Source of the DNA: Streptomyces fuscichromogenes
GTDB taxonomy: Bacteria; Actinomycetota; Actinomycetes; Streptomycetales; Streptomycetaceae
Reading direction: 5' to 3'
DNA: 64,000 nucleotides
Assembly (NCBI RefSeq): GCF_014645815.1
Contig: NZ_BMML01000002.1
Span: 449,924 to 513,923, forward strand
Shown here: in pieces, positions 16,368 through 24,729 of the stretch
How positions within the stretch are numbered: position 1 is the stretch's first letter
Layout of the letters: every line of letters starts with the position of its first letter
Notes under the pieces: generated by a model
What the model saw: only the letters and a program-made list of their open reading frames with translations
What the model was told of the DNA's origin: nothing
Database searches by the model: none
Made by a program: the position numbers and the translations under genes

Positions 16368-16457
16368 GCCCCCGGGTCCCACCGCTCCGAGCCCCCGGGT
16401 CCCACCGCTCCGAGCCCCCGGGTCCCACCGCTCCGAGCTCCCGGGGCCCACCGGCCC
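16366..16457 (+). repeat. 23-bp tandem repeat, about four copies
   Basis: Three exact units start at 16366, 16389 and 16412, and a fourth diverged one starts at 16435. Each contains the core CCCCCGGGTCCCACC. The first overlaps the stop codon of the preceding gene. The array fills much of the spacer before proA. Confidence 0.92.
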
Positions 16458-16573
16458 TCCTGGTCCAGCGGTCTCGCGGGTCCACCGGGACCCGCTGATC
16501 CCGGCGGGTATTGTCCCTGTTTGATCCCGTCTCGCGGTGTGGGATGAATCGTGGACGGCCCACCGGGGCGCAC

Positions 16574-16579
16574 TACCCT
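16574..16579 (+). promoter_or_regulatory. -10 box for a leaderless proA transcript
   Basis: TACCCT (TAnnnT) ends exactly six bases before the proA ATG, and there is no ribosome-binding site. Transcription would begin at the A of the start codon. Confidence 0.5.
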
Positions 16580-16585
16580 TCCCTC

Positions 16586-17872
16586 ATGACCACGCTCTCG
16601 CCGTACGACGCCATGTCCCCGGTCACCCAGGCCGCCTACCGCGCCAAGGCCGCCGCCGCCGACCTCGCGCCGCTGCCGCGTGCCGTGAAGGACGACGCGC
16701 TGCTCGCCGTCGCGGACGCCCTGGAGGTCCGTACGAGCGAGATCGTCGAGGCCAACGCGAAGGACATCGCCAAGGCCCGCGAGAACGGCACCAGCGAGGC
16801 GATCATCGACCGCCTCACCCTCACCCCGGAGCGGGTCCGCGCCATCGCCTCCGACGTCCGTGACGTCGCGAAGCTGCCCGACCCGGTCGGCGAGGTCGTC
16901 CGCGGTTCCACCCTTCCCAACGGCATCGACCTGCGGCAGGTCCGCGTCCCGCTCGGCGTCGTCGGCATCATCTACGAGGCCCGCCCGAACGTCACCGTCG
17001 ACGCCGCCGCCCTCTGCCTGAAGTCCGGCAACGCGGTCCTGCTGCGCGGTTCCGCCTCCGCCTACGAGTCGAACACGGCGCTGGTGAGGGTCCTGCGGGA
17101 CGCCGTCGGCGGTGCCGGGCTGCCCGCCGACGCCGTCCAGCTGGTGCCCGGCGAGGGCCGCGAGTCCGTCCACGAGCTGATGCGCGCCCGCGGCCTCGTC
17201 GACGTCCTCATCCCGCGCGGCGGCGCCTCCCTCATCCAGACCGTCGTCATGGAGTCCAAGGTCCCGGTCATCGAGACCGGCACCGGAAACTGCCACGTCT
17301 ACGTCGACGCCCACGCTGACATCGACATGGCCATCGACATCCTCATCAACTCCAAGGCGCAGCGGGTCAGCGTCTGCAACGCCGCCGAGACCCTCCTCGT
17401 CCACCAGGACATCGCCGCCGAGTTCCTGCCGCGCGCCCTCGACGCCCTCGCCGAGGCCGGCGTCACCGTGCACGCCGACGAACGTGTCCTCGCCCACGCC
17501 AAGGACTCCAAGGCGACCGTCGTCGAGGCCGTCCCGGAGGACTGGGAGACCGAGTACCTGTCGTACGACATCGCCGCCGCCGTCGTCGACTCCCTCGACA
17601 AGGCCGTCGAGCACATCCGGCTGTGGACCTCCGGGCACACCGAGGCCATCGTCACCACCTCCCAGCAGGCCGCCCGCCGCTTCACCCAGCTGGTCGACTC
17701 CACCACCGTCGCCGTGAACGCCTCCACGCGTTTCACCGACGGCGGCCAGTTCGGATTCGGCGCCGAGATCGGCATCTCCACCCAGAAGCTGCACGCCCGC
17801 GGCCCCATGGGCCTGCCGGAGCTGACCAGCACCAAGTACATCGTCACGGGCGACGGCCACATCCGCCGCTGA
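16586..17872 (+). CDS. proA: Gamma-glutamyl phosphate reductase
   Basis: ProA reduces gamma-glutamyl phosphate to glutamate-5-semialdehyde with NADPH, the second step of proline synthesis. The 428-residue product has the aldehyde-dehydrogenase fold. Visible are [29 protein letters not shown] (cofactor region), [10 protein letters not shown], the catalytic cysteine in [11 protein letters not shown] and the C-terminal [28 protein letters not shown]. Length is normal. The ATG at 16586 gives [13 protein letters not shown]; an upstream in-frame ATG at 16511 would add 25 residues unlike the family. The start appears leaderless, with a TACCCT box six bases before it. Confidence 0.97.
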   Translation: MTTLSPYDAMSPVTQAAYRAKAAAADLAPLPRAVKDDALLAVADALEVRTSEIVEANAKDIAKARENGTSEAIIDRLTLTPERVRAIASDVRDVAKLPDPVGEVVRGSTLPNGIDLRQVRVPLGVVGIIYEARPNVTVDAAALCLKSGNAVLLRGSASAYESNTALVRVLRDAVGGAGLPADAVQLVPGEGRESVHELMRARGLVDVLIPRGGASLIQTVVMESKVPVIETGTGNCHVYVDAHADIDMAIDILINSKAQRVSVCNAAETLLVHQDIAAEFLPRALDALAEAGVTVHADERVLAHAKDSKATVVEAVPEDWETEYLSYDIAAAVVDSLDKAVEHIRLWTSGHTEAIVTTSQQAARRFTQLVDSTTVAVNASTRFTDGGQFGFGAEIGISTQKLHARGPMGLPELTSTKYIVTGDGHIRR

Positions 17873-18074
17873 CGTCCGTACGCCCGCCGTACCTCGGACG
17901 GCCGTATCCCGGACGGCCCTGTGGCGCGCCGTCCGGTGGCCGTGAGGGGGTGCGGAAGGCGTGGTCGGCCGGTACGGGCGCGCGGAGGGGCGTACGGGTC
18001 CCGGGGCGGCGTGAGAGGCGTCTCACCGGGCCTATGAATTTCCATACCGTCTGCCCAAATTGACCCCCCAGGTC

Positions 18075-18080
18075 TACTCT
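18075..18080 (+). promoter_or_regulatory. -10 box, leaderless start (first of a matching pair)
   Basis: TACTCT ends six bases before the GTG at 18087. The 8-mer CTACTCTG at this position is identical to the one before the next gene (18759-18766). Confidence 0.55.
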
Positions 18081-18086
18081 GGTTCC

Positions 18087-18671
18087 GTGCCGGAGGACGT
18101 GGGGGGCACGCCGTTCCCTGACGGCTGGGAGCCCGACGACGACCATGATCACGGAATGTCGGACGAAGAGTTCGACGCCGTGGTCTTCGACGAGGCCTTC
18201 GTGAAGGCGGCTGTGGTCCATGAGCCGACCGCCGTCGAACGCCTCCTTGCCGCCGCCCAGGCCAGAGCCGAGGCCTCCGAGGCCGAGGCCCGCCGGGCCC
18301 ACGCCAGAGGCGACCGCTACGACGACGCCTACGGCCCCGACGGCCCCGGATTCCGGCACTCCGGCGAACTCGACGACCCGGACGACGCCGACGTGCTCGA
18401 AGACGGCTACGGCGCCGCCGGGACGTACGGCAAACACGTCCGCTGGCACCGTCCCGTCGCCTGGGTGCTCGCCCTCGTCATGGGGATCGGCATGGTCGCG
18501 CTCGCCTTCGCCGCGGTCTACCGCAGCGCCTCCTCGGGCGGCAGCCGCGACCAGGTGCCCAGGCCGCCCTCCACCGGCCAGGGACAGGGCACCGCGGCGG
18601 CCCCCTCGGTCTCCGCCGACTACTCCCAGCCCGCCAAGTCGGCGGCCTCCGCGGTCCCGCGCACGCCCTGA
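18087..18671 (+). CDS. Single-pass membrane protein with N-terminal VVFDE motif
   Basis: This 194-residue protein has no recognised function. An acidic cytoplasmic N-terminus contains AVVFDEAFVKAA (residues 31-42). Next comes an Ala/Glu/Arg-rich helical segment (about 48-78), one transmembrane helix (about 120-143) and a Ser/Pro/Gln-rich external tail. The short motif is shared with the next gene's product (SVVFDESFVRAA), yet the rest of the two proteins differs, which suggests a common cytoplasmic docking peptide rather than ordinary homology. The GTG start lacks a ribosome-binding site and lies six bases after a TACTCT box. Topology with N-terminus inside is inferred from the positive-inside rule (KHVRWHR before the helix). 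Confidence 0.78.
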   Translation: MPEDVGGTPFPDGWEPDDDHDHGMSDEEFDAVVFDEAFVKAAVVHEPTAVERLLAAAQARAEASEAEARRAHARGDRYDDAYGPDGPGFRHSGELDDPDDADVLEDGYGAAGTYGKHVRWHRPVAWVLALVMGIGMVALAFAAVYRSASSGGSRDQVPRPPSTGQGQGTAAAPSVSADYSQPAKSAASAVPRTP

Positions 18672-18759
18672 GCGGCCACGGCCGCCCTGATGGCAGTTCT
18701 GGTGAGAACCTGTCAGAAGTTGTCATGTAGCTGGGCGTTTACCTGAGGCTCCCGAGACC

Positions 18760-18765
18760 TACTCT
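18760..18765 (+). promoter_or_regulatory. -10 box, leaderless start (second of a matching pair)
   Basis: TACTCT ends six bases before the ATG at 18772, the same geometry and sequence as upstream of the 18087 gene. GTTTAC-like bases about 17 upstream could serve as a -35. Confidence 0.55.
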
Positions 18766-18771
18766 GAAAGT

Positions 18772-19845
18772 ATGGGCGGGCCAGGAGACCCACCTGAGGG
18801 GACACCCGAGGGCGGCCCCGTGGGTGGCGAGGACGAGTACCGATCCGTCGTCTTCGACGAATCGTTCGTCCGCGCTGCCCGCCTCCAGGAGTCCTCCGCA
18901 CGCGAACGCATGACCGACCACGCGCCCGCCGTACGCCGTCGCCCGCCCCTGCGCCGCGGCCTCACCCGGCAGGCCCTGGTCCTCGTCATGCTGATCCTCG
19001 CCGCCTTCGGCACCGCGATCTACATGGGCGTCCGCCACCCCTACGGCACCGACGAGGCCCAGCAGCCCGTCGAACCCCTGCGGATGACCGTCATCCCGCT
19101 CTCCCCGCAGGGCAAGGTGCCCGGTGCCGCCGACGCCGAGGCCCTGTACGCGCACAGCCCCGCAGCGGAGTACGAGGTCGGCGCCGAGGGGATACCGTTG
19201 CCGACCGTGCACAGCACCGCGCACTTCTCCGACAGCCAGGTGGTCACCGCTCTGACCACGGTCAAGGACTACCTCGTCCGCTCCTCGCTCTACCCCGAGG
19301 TCCTCGACAGCAGCGAGGTGCGGCCCGCGCGGGCGCTGCTCGACCCCGGTCAGCTCGACCAGTTCGACCAGAGCGTCGACCACCCCGTGGCGGACGGCCG
19401 GCACGCCCCCACCGGATGGCTGGTCCGTTTCGACCCCACCCGCGCCGAACTCGCCGACCCGAGGATCCGCGTCCAGGGCAACCTGCGGGCCACCGAGACC
19501 GACCCGGCCACCCTGGAGATCAGCGCCGACCACACCTTCGTCTACGCGCTGCGGCCCACCGGCACCCCGGCCGGCGGCGCCCAGGTCTCCCTGTTCACCG
19601 TCCGCCGCGAGCTGACCTTCCGCTTCGACCGCGACGACCTGCGCCAGCACCAGACCCAGCTGGTCGTCTCCTACGTCCAGGCGGGTCCCCTGTCCTGCGC
19701 CGAGGACGCCGCCGACCACCTGCGTCCCCTGCTGGCCGGCCAGACGGCCAAGGCGGGCGGCCCGGCGGGCACGAACCCGTTCGCCACGGACGGCACCACC
19801 GCCCTGTGCGGGACACTGGCCACCGCGGCCGAGCCGAAGGTCTGA
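18772..19845 (+). CDS. Single-pass membrane protein with N-terminal VVFDE motif and extracytoplasmic domain
   Basis: This 357-residue protein is of unknown function. SVVFDESFVRAARLQESSARER (split: motif 25-36, then a short helix) lies in the cytoplasmic N-terminus. A basic stretch (RRRPPLRRG) and one transmembrane helix (about 68-88) follow, then about 265 extracytoplasmic residues with alpha/beta character. Two cysteines late in the sequence (PLSCAED and TTALCGTL) could form a disulfide outside the cell. The start is leaderless (TACTCT six bases upstream). With the gene at 18087 it forms a pair sharing the docking-like motif and the promoter. A two-part membrane complex is a reasonable inference. 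The 3' end is followed by an 18-base direct repeat and the convergent M48 gene. Confidence 0.8.
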   Translation: MGGPGDPPEGTPEGGPVGGEDEYRSVVFDESFVRAARLQESSARERMTDHAPAVRRRPPLRRGLTRQALVLVMLILAAFGTAIYMGVRHPYGTDEAQQPVEPLRMTVIPLSPQGKVPGAADAEALYAHSPAAEYEVGAEGIPLPTVHSTAHFSDSQVVTALTTVKDYLVRSSLYPEVLDSSEVRPARALLDPGQLDQFDQSVDHPVADGRHAPTGWLVRFDPTRAELADPRIRVQGNLRATETDPATLEISADHTFVYALRPTGTPAGGAQVSLFTVRRELTFRFDRDDLRQHQTQLVVSYVQAGPLSCAEDAADHLRPLLAGQTAKAGGPAGTNPFATDGTTALCGTLATAAEPKV

Positions 19846-19878
19846 GCGGCAGGCCCACTAGGTCTGAGCGGCAGGCCC
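19839..19878 (+). repeat. 18-bp direct repeat at a gene end
   Basis: GGTCTGAGCGGCAGGCCC occurs at 19839-19856 and again at 19861-19878, a 22-base period. The first copy carries the stop codon of the upstream gene and the second runs up to the convergent gene, so it looks like a small recent tandem duplication. Confidence 0.85.
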
Positions 19879-19879
19879 G

Positions 19880-21046
19880 CTACGCTCCGTCGCCCTCGGC
19901 CTGCGGGGGAGTGTCCCGCGGCGGTGCCTCGTCCGTCGATGCGTCCTCCGGCGCCGAGTCCTCCGGCGCCGAGTCCTTCGGTGCCCCGTCCTTCGGCGGC
20001 GGCGCGCTCGTGAACCCCTCGAAGCCGCGCTTCACCCGGCCGCCCAGACCCCCCGCCCCGCCCGCGAAGTCCGTGACCAGCTTCATCAGCGGATCCTTGG
20101 AGCTCTTCACGTCGCTGGCATAACTCGCCGCGGACTCCTTGAACGAGTCACCGACCGAGGTGTCCTTGTCCTCGGTGCGCCGCGGATAGTGACCGTCCAT
20201 GATCCGCTGGTGGTCACGGGACTCGGCCCACTTCTTCAGCTCGGCCGCGCGGACCGTGGTGAAGGGGTGCGAGCGCGGCAGCACGTTCAGGATCTTCAGC
20301 ACCGAGTCGCGCAGGTCACCGCCCTCCTCGTACTCCTCCGCCTGCTTGAGGAACGCGTCCACGTTCATCTCGTGCAGGTGGTTGCCGCCCGCTATCTTCA
20401 TCAGCCCGCGCATCGAAGCCCGCAGGTCCTGCCCCACCAGCAGACCCGCGCGGTCGGCGGACAGCTCCGACTTGCGGAACCACTCCCGCAGGGCCGTGAC
20501 GATCGCCAGGATCGCCAGGTTGCCCAGCGGGATCCAGGCGACCTTCAGGGCGAGGCTGGTCAGGAACAGCAGGATCGTGCGGTAGACGGAGTGCCCGGAG
20601 AGCGCGTGGCCCACCTCGTGGCCGACGACCGCGCGCATCTCCTCCTCGTCGAGAAGCTCCACCAGACCCGTGGTCACCACGATGATCGGCTCGTCCAGGC
20701 CGATGCACATCGCGTTCGGCTGCGGATCCTGCGTCACGTACATCGGCGGGACCTTCTCCAGGTCCAGGATGTAACAGGCATCCCGCAGCATGTCGTTCAG
20801 GTGGGTGAACTGCTGGTCGGACACCCGGACCGAGTCGGACAGGAACAGCAGCCGCAGACTCCGCTCCGGAAGCAGTCCGCTGAGCGCCTTGAAGACCGTG
20901 TCGAAACCGCTCAGCCTGCGCAGCGCCACCAGCGCCGAACGGTCCGCCGGATGCTCGTACGCACGCGAGGAGATCCCCGGGAACCGCTTGCGCCGCCTGC
21001 TCGGCACCCGCTCGTGCCCGCTCTGCTCGTGGCCGTCGTCGGACAT
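19880..21046 (-). CDS. M48-family zinc metallopeptidase
   Basis: M48 proteases are zinc endopeptidases of membrane and envelope quality control (HtpX/Oma1 type). The 388-residue protein carries the HEVGH zinc motif (143-147) and the third ligand in SELSADRAG (Glu194, with Asp198). One or two hydrophobic segments (about 157-186) follow the HEVGH helix and may enter the membrane. Before the catalytic domain is a region with NAMCIGLDEPIIVVTTGLVELL, typical of M48. The tail after about 345 is disordered and contains repeats such as PKDSAPEDSAPED. The ATG start has GGGGGAT upstream. It faces the VVFDE pair and is divergent from a membrane microprotein. Confidence 0.92.
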   Translation of the reverse strand: MSDDGHEQSGHERVPSRRRKRFPGISSRAYEHPADRSALVALRRLSGFDTVFKALSGLLPERSLRLLFLSDSVRVSDQQFTHLNDMLRDACYILDLEKVPPMYVTQDPQPNAMCIGLDEPIIVVTTGLVELLDEEEMRAVVGHEVGHALSGHSVYRTILLFLTSLALKVAWIPLGNLAILAIVTALREWFRKSELSADRAGLLVGQDLRASMRGLMKIAGGNHLHEMNVDAFLKQAEEYEEGGDLRDSVLKILNVLPRSHPFTTVRAAELKKWAESRDHQRIMDGHYPRRTEDKDTSVGDSFKESAASYASDVKSSKDPLMKLVTDFAGGAGGLGGRVKRGFEGFTSAPPPKDGAPKDSAPEDSAPEDASTDEAPPRDTPPQAEGDGA

Positions 21047-21146
21047 GTCATCCCCCAGGTACGTGAGTGTCCACGGTGTGCCCCCGAAGCAGAGCCCAGC
21101 CTAGGCGGAGATACCGTGGGCGGGCAGTACAGCCGAAGGAGTCCCC

Positions 21147-21308
21147 ATGGAGCACCACCCCCCGGCCGCCTGGCTGACCCAGGCCGCGAGCGCCGCCCAG
21201 CACCAGAGCTCGGGCGATCTGCTCCGGGTCGTCATCGTCGTCATGTTCGTCGGCTGCGCACTGACCGCCTGGTTCCTGCTGCGCGGGTACAAACAGAAGG
21301 ACGACTGA
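21147..21308 (+). CDS. 53-residue single-pass membrane microprotein
   Basis: ATG at 21147 is preceded by GAAGGAG at a good distance, and the 54-codon frame ends at TGA 21306-21308. The product has a short polar N-terminus (MEHHPPAAWLTQAASA), a hydrophobic helix (about residues 26-46, LLRVVIVVMFVGCALTAWFL) and a basic/acidic end RGYKQKDD. Third codon positions are strongly G/C, as expected of a real gene. It resembles no family I can name. It lies divergent to the M48 protease and before a second microprotein, so a membrane-partner role is possible but not shown. Confidence 0.65.
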   Translation: MEHHPPAAWLTQAASAAQHQSSGDLLRVVIVVMFVGCALTAWFLLRGYKQKDD

Positions 21309-21496
21309 GCCGCCGGGATCGTTCCCCGTCCGCCGTGACGCACGAGCCGGCAGGAGCACACCGGAGCCGTCCGGACGCCGGCCACCGGTCGGTGAGCGTC
21401 GGCCCAACGGAGGAGTCGGCGTGATCGCCGCCGGGCCGCCCGCATACGATGAGCCGACATCTTTATCCCGTCCACACGCGATAGGTCCTGCCGCAG

Positions 21497-21661
21497 ATGA
21501 TGAATCTCCACAGCACCGCTGCCCAGTTGGTCACCCTCGCCGCCGAGGGCGAGGGAGGCGGCAACCACAACAGCCTCAACCCGCTCGTCACCGGTGGCAG
21601 CGCGTTCCTCATCCTGCTGCTCCTGCTGTGGATCACCACCCGCTTCAACCGCGACCGCTGA
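21497..21661 (+). CDS. 54-residue single-pass membrane microprotein
   Basis: The frame begins ATGATG at 21497 and ends TGA at 21659-21661. The N-terminal half is weakly amphipathic (TAAQLVTLAAEGEGG), then comes a hydrophobic helix (about residues 35-48, SAFLILLLLLWITT) and the end RFNRDR, giving an Nout-Cin arrangement by the positive-inside rule. Codon use is typical of the chromosome. The ribosome-binding site is weak (AGG far upstream), so the exact start (first or second ATG) is uncertain. Function unknown. It precedes nadD by about 70 bases. Confidence 0.62.
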   Translation: MMNLHSTAAQLVTLAAEGEGGGNHNSLNPLVTGGSAFLILLLLLWITTRFNRDR

Positions 21662-21730
21662 GCCGGACGCCCGGCCCGGCACCGGTCCTCCGGGCGGGGC
21701 CCACGGACCGGGCCGGTAGGGTCTGCACGC

Positions 21731-22423
21731 ATGGGAGAGCAGGACATGCCTACCGGTCCGGCGAATGACGAGGCCGAGTACGCCGGCGACACGGTGACGA
21801 CCCCGCGGTACACGCCGGCGGTCCCCGCGCACACCGGCAAACGCCGCCTCGGTGTCATGGGCGGAACGTTCGATCCGATCCACCACGGTCACCTCGTGGC
21901 GGCCAGCGAGGTCGCCGCCCAGTTCCACCTCGACGAGGTGGTGTTCGTGCCCACGGGGCAGCCCTGGCAGAAGACCGCCCGCGCCGTCTCACCGGCCGAG
22001 GACCGCTATCTGATGACGGTCATCGCGACCGCGGAGAACCCGCAGTTCTCCGTCAGTCGTATCGACATCGACCGCGGCGGCCCCACCTACACCGTCGACA
22101 CCCTGCGTGACCTGCGTGCCCTCAACCCGGACACCGACCTGTTCTTCATCACCGGCGCCGACGCGCTCGGCCAGATCCTCACCTGGCGCGACTCCGAGGA
22201 ACTCTTCTCCCTGGCCCACTTCATCGGCTGCACCCGGCCCGGCCACCATCTGACCGACCGCGGTCTCCCCGAGGGCGGCGTCTCGCTGGTGGAGGTTCCC
22301 GCGCTCGCCATCTCCTCCACAGACTGCCGTGCGAGAGTCGCCAAGGGCGACCCCATCTGGTACATGGTGCCGGACGGAGTCGTGCGCTACATCGACAAGC
22401 GCGAGCTGTACCGCGGCGAGTGA
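21731..22423 (+). CDS. nadD: Nicotinate-nucleotide adenylyltransferase
   Basis: NadD adenylates nicotinate mononucleotide to deamido-NAD, a key step of NAD synthesis. The 230-residue product has the nucleotidyltransferase signature [15 protein letters not shown] and the C-terminal ISSTDCR motif (ISSTxxR) with a central FFITGADAL. An N-terminal extension of about 38 residues precedes the usual start of the fold, so the true start could be ATG 21746 (AGAGCAGGAC upstream) or internal. A TAGGGT box lies eight bases before ATG 21731, which would suit a nearly leaderless transcript. It is followed after 16 bases by the LCP-like gene and then rsfS, a common actinobacterial order. Confidence 0.95.
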   Translation: MGEQDMPTGPANDEAEYAGDTVTTPRYTPAVPAHTGKRRLGVMGGTFDPIHHGHLVAASEVAAQFHLDEVVFVPTGQPWQKTARAVSPAEDRYLMTVIATAENPQFSVSRIDIDRGGPTYTVDTLRDLRALNPDTDLFFITGADALGQILTWRDSEELFSLAHFIGCTRPGHHLTDRGLPEGGVSLVEVPALAISSTDCRARVAKGDPIWYMVPDGVVRYIDKRELYRGE

Positions 22424-22439
22424 GCCGAGAGGAGCACCG

Positions 22440-24182
22440 GTGAACGACCGATACGACGCGGGCTACGGAAGCGACCAGTACGAACTCGTCGGCTACGACG
22501 AGTACGGACAGCCGGTGTACCGCCAGATCCCGGCGCAACAGCAGCAGACGTACGACCCGTACACCGGGCAGGGGCAGGGGCAGGGGCAGGGGCAGGGGCA
22601 GGGCTACGGCTACGACCCGTACGCCGGCGGCGGGCAGCAGACCGCACCGGCGTACGACACCGGGCAGCAGGCGCCCGTCTACGACACCGGGCAGCAGCCG
22701 ACCGTGCCGCCCACGCACGGGTACGACGGATACGACCCGTACGGCACCGGCGGCCAGACGGCCTACGACCCCTACGGGCAGGCGGCCACCAGCGGCCGGC
22801 AGCCCCGGGTCGCCGAGCAGACCGCGCACATCCCGCAGCAGGCCGGACCGGTCCGGGAACCCGCCGAGCCCCGCCAGGCCGACGGCCAAGGCGAAGGCGA
22901 ACGGGATTACAACACCGGGCAGTTCGCGTTCGTCGAGCAGCCGGACGGTGACTCCGAGGACGTCATCGACTGGCTGAACTTCACCGAGAACCGCACCGAG
23001 CGCCGCGAGGAGGCCAAGCGTCGCGCCCGCAGCCGGATGATCGCCCTGGTCGTCGTTCTCGCCCTGGTCGCCGTCGGCGGCGTCGGCTACCTCTGGTACG
23101 CCGGAAAGATCCCCGGCCTGTCCTCCGCCGGCACCAAGAGCGGTACGACGACCTCGGCGGCCGCCCAGAAACGCGACGTGGTCGTCGTCCACCTGCACAA
23201 CACCGGCGGTGGCGGCACCTCGACCGTGCTGCTCGTCGACAACACCACCACCAAGCAGGGCAGCACCGTCCTGCTGCCCAACTCCCTCGCCCTCACCGAC
23301 GACGACGGCAGCACCACGACCCTCGCCAAGTCGGTCGACGACGACGGCTCCTCCGGGACCCGCGACCAGCTCGACACCGTCCTGGGCACCAACATCGAGG
23401 GCACCTGGCGTCTCGACACCCCCTATCTGCAGAACCTCGTCGAACTCGTCGGCAACATCGACATCGACACCAACGCCGACGTCCCTGACCCGGACACCAA
23501 GAAGAAGGGCGAGGCTCCCCTGGTCCACCAGGGCAAGGACCAGACCCTCAGCGGCAAGGCCGCCGTCGCCTACGCCACCTACCGCGCCTCCGGCGAGGCC
23601 CAGAACGCCCAGCTGGAGCGGTTCGGGCAGGTCATGCAGGGCGTACTGCGCAAGATGTCGTCCGACGCCTCCGCCGCGACGACCACCGTGCAGACCCTCG
23701 CGCAGATCCTCGACCCGTCCCTCACCGACAAGGACCTCGGCACCTTCCTCGCCAAACTCGCCGACCTCGCCAAGGGCGGCGACTACAAGACCGCCCTGCT
23801 GCCCGTGCAGAGCGACGGCACGCTGAGCGCCGAGACCAGTTCCAGCGTGGTCAAGGACGTCCTCGGCGGCACCGCCAAGAGCCCCTCCGCGGGCTCCGCG
23901 GTCCGCGTCTCCGTCCAGAACGCCACCGGCGTCAAGGACGACACGGAGAAGGCCCGCGTGGTCCTCGTCAACGGCGGCTACACCTTCCTGGAGGGCGGTA
24001 CGGCCGCCACCACCCAGGCAGCCTCCAAGGTGCTCTACTCCGACGCCGCCGACAAGGAGAACGCCACCGAGGTCGCCAAGACCCTCGGCCTGGGCACCGG
24101 CGCCGTCCAGAAGGGCACGGTCGGCTCGGGCGCCGACGTCTCGGTGGTCCTCGGCCAGGACTACAAGCCGTCCTCCTCCTGA
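22440..24182 (+). CDS. Atypical LCP (LytR-CpsA-Psr)-like membrane protein with LytR_C domain
   Basis: LCP proteins attach teichoic-acid-like polymers to peptidoglycan. The 580-residue protein has a Tyr/Gln/Gly/Asp-rich disordered N-terminus (about 1-150, with a GQ repeat), a transmembrane helix (about 200-220), an LCP-like extracytoplasmic domain (about 240-440) and a LytR_C domain (about 485-580, beginning AVRVSVQNATG). The usual LCP motif with a catalytic arginine (consensus like SIPRDT) reads VLLPNSLAL here. The pairs of arginines near the end of the domain are reduced to LERFGQVMQGVLRK. So the fold is likely but the enzyme function uncertain. The GTG start has GAGAGGAG. Streptomyces coelicolor has a described LCP (PdtA) in this neighbourhood; I infer similarity of location only. 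Confidence 0.75.
   Translation: MNDRYDAGYGSDQYELVGYDEYGQPVYRQIPAQQQQTYDPYTGQGQGQGQGQGQGYGYDPYAGGGQQTAPAYDTGQQAPVYDTGQQPTVPPTHGYDGYDPYGTGGQTAYDPYGQAATSGRQPRVAEQTAHIPQQAGPVREPAEPRQADGQGEGERDYNTGQFAFVEQPDGDSEDVIDWLNFTENRTERREEAKRRARSRMIALVVVLALVAVGGVGYLWYAGKIPGLSSAGTKSGTTTSAAAQKRDVVVVHLHNTGGGGTSTVLLVDNTTTKQGSTVLLPNSLALTDDDGSTTTLAKSVDDDGSSGTRDQLDTVLGTNIEGTWRLDTPYLQNLVELVGNIDIDTNADVPDPDTKKKGEAPLVHQGKDQTLSGKAAVAYATYRASGEAQNAQLERFGQVMQGVLRKMSSDASAATTTVQTLAQILDPSLTDKDLGTFLAKLADLAKGGDYKTALLPVQSDGTLSAETSSSVVKDVLGGTAKSPSAGSAVRVSVQNATGVKDDTEKARVVLVNGGYTFLEGGTAATTQAASKVLYSDAADKENATEVAKTLGLGTGAVQKGTVGSGADVSVVLGQDYKPSSS
22566..22604 (+). repeat. GGGGCA hexanucleotide microsatellite inside the LCP-like gene
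   Basis: Five exact GGGGCA units (22571-22600) flanked by GGGCA and GGGC encode a Gly-Gln repeat. The multiple G4 runs could form a quadruplex, and slippage would be in frame. Confidence 0.9.
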
Positions 24183-24285
24183 GCGGCGGCCCCTCGCACC
24201 CCACGTGACGCGGTAATCACGTGGGGTGCGACCGGCGGTCCGTGAGACCCTTGGTGTCAAACGACCGCCGAAGGAAAGCCACGCA

Positions 24286-24729
24286 GTGACCGCAACCGAC
24301 CGTTCCATCGAGCTCATCACCGCCGCCGCACAGGCGGCCGCCGACAAGCTCGCCCACGACGTCATCGCTTACGACGTCAGCGACGTCCTGTCGATCACGG
24401 ACGCCTTCCTGCTGGCCTCCGCACCCAACGACCGCCAGGTCAAATCGATCGTCGACGAGATCGAGGAGCGCCTCCAGAAGGAACTCGGCGTCAAGCCGGT
24501 CCGCCGCGAGGGCGACCGCGAGGCCCGCTGGATCCTGCTCGACTACGTCGACATCGTCGTCCACGTCCAGCACAGCGAGGAGCGTGTCTTCTACGCCCTG
24601 GAGCGGCTGTGGAAGGACTGCCCCGAGATCGAGCTGCCGGCCGACGCCAAGGCCACCCGCGGCAAGGCTGCGGAGCACGCCGAGCTCCAGGCCGCCGACG
24701 ACGCCGGCGAGCCGGGCGGGGGGTGGTGA
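24286..24729 (+). CDS. rsfS: Ribosomal silencing factor RsfS
   Basis: RsfS (DUF143/Iojap) binds L14 on the 50S subunit and prevents 30S joining when nutrients are scarce. The 147-residue product includes DVSDVLSITDAFLLAS, VKSIVDEIEERL and GWRYARWILLDY-like segments (EARWILLDYVDIVVHV), typical of the family, plus a C-terminal extension rich in Ala/Asp/Glu. The GTG start has an AAGGAAAG ribosome-binding site. The stop overlaps the ATG of the histidine phosphatase by one base, indicating translational coupling. Confidence 0.95.
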   Translation: MTATDRSIELITAAAQAAADKLAHDVIAYDVSDVLSITDAFLLASAPNDRQVKSIVDEIEERLQKELGVKPVRREGDREARWILLDYVDIVVHVQHSEERVFYALERLWKDCPEIELPADAKATRGKAAEHAELQAADDAGEPGGGW

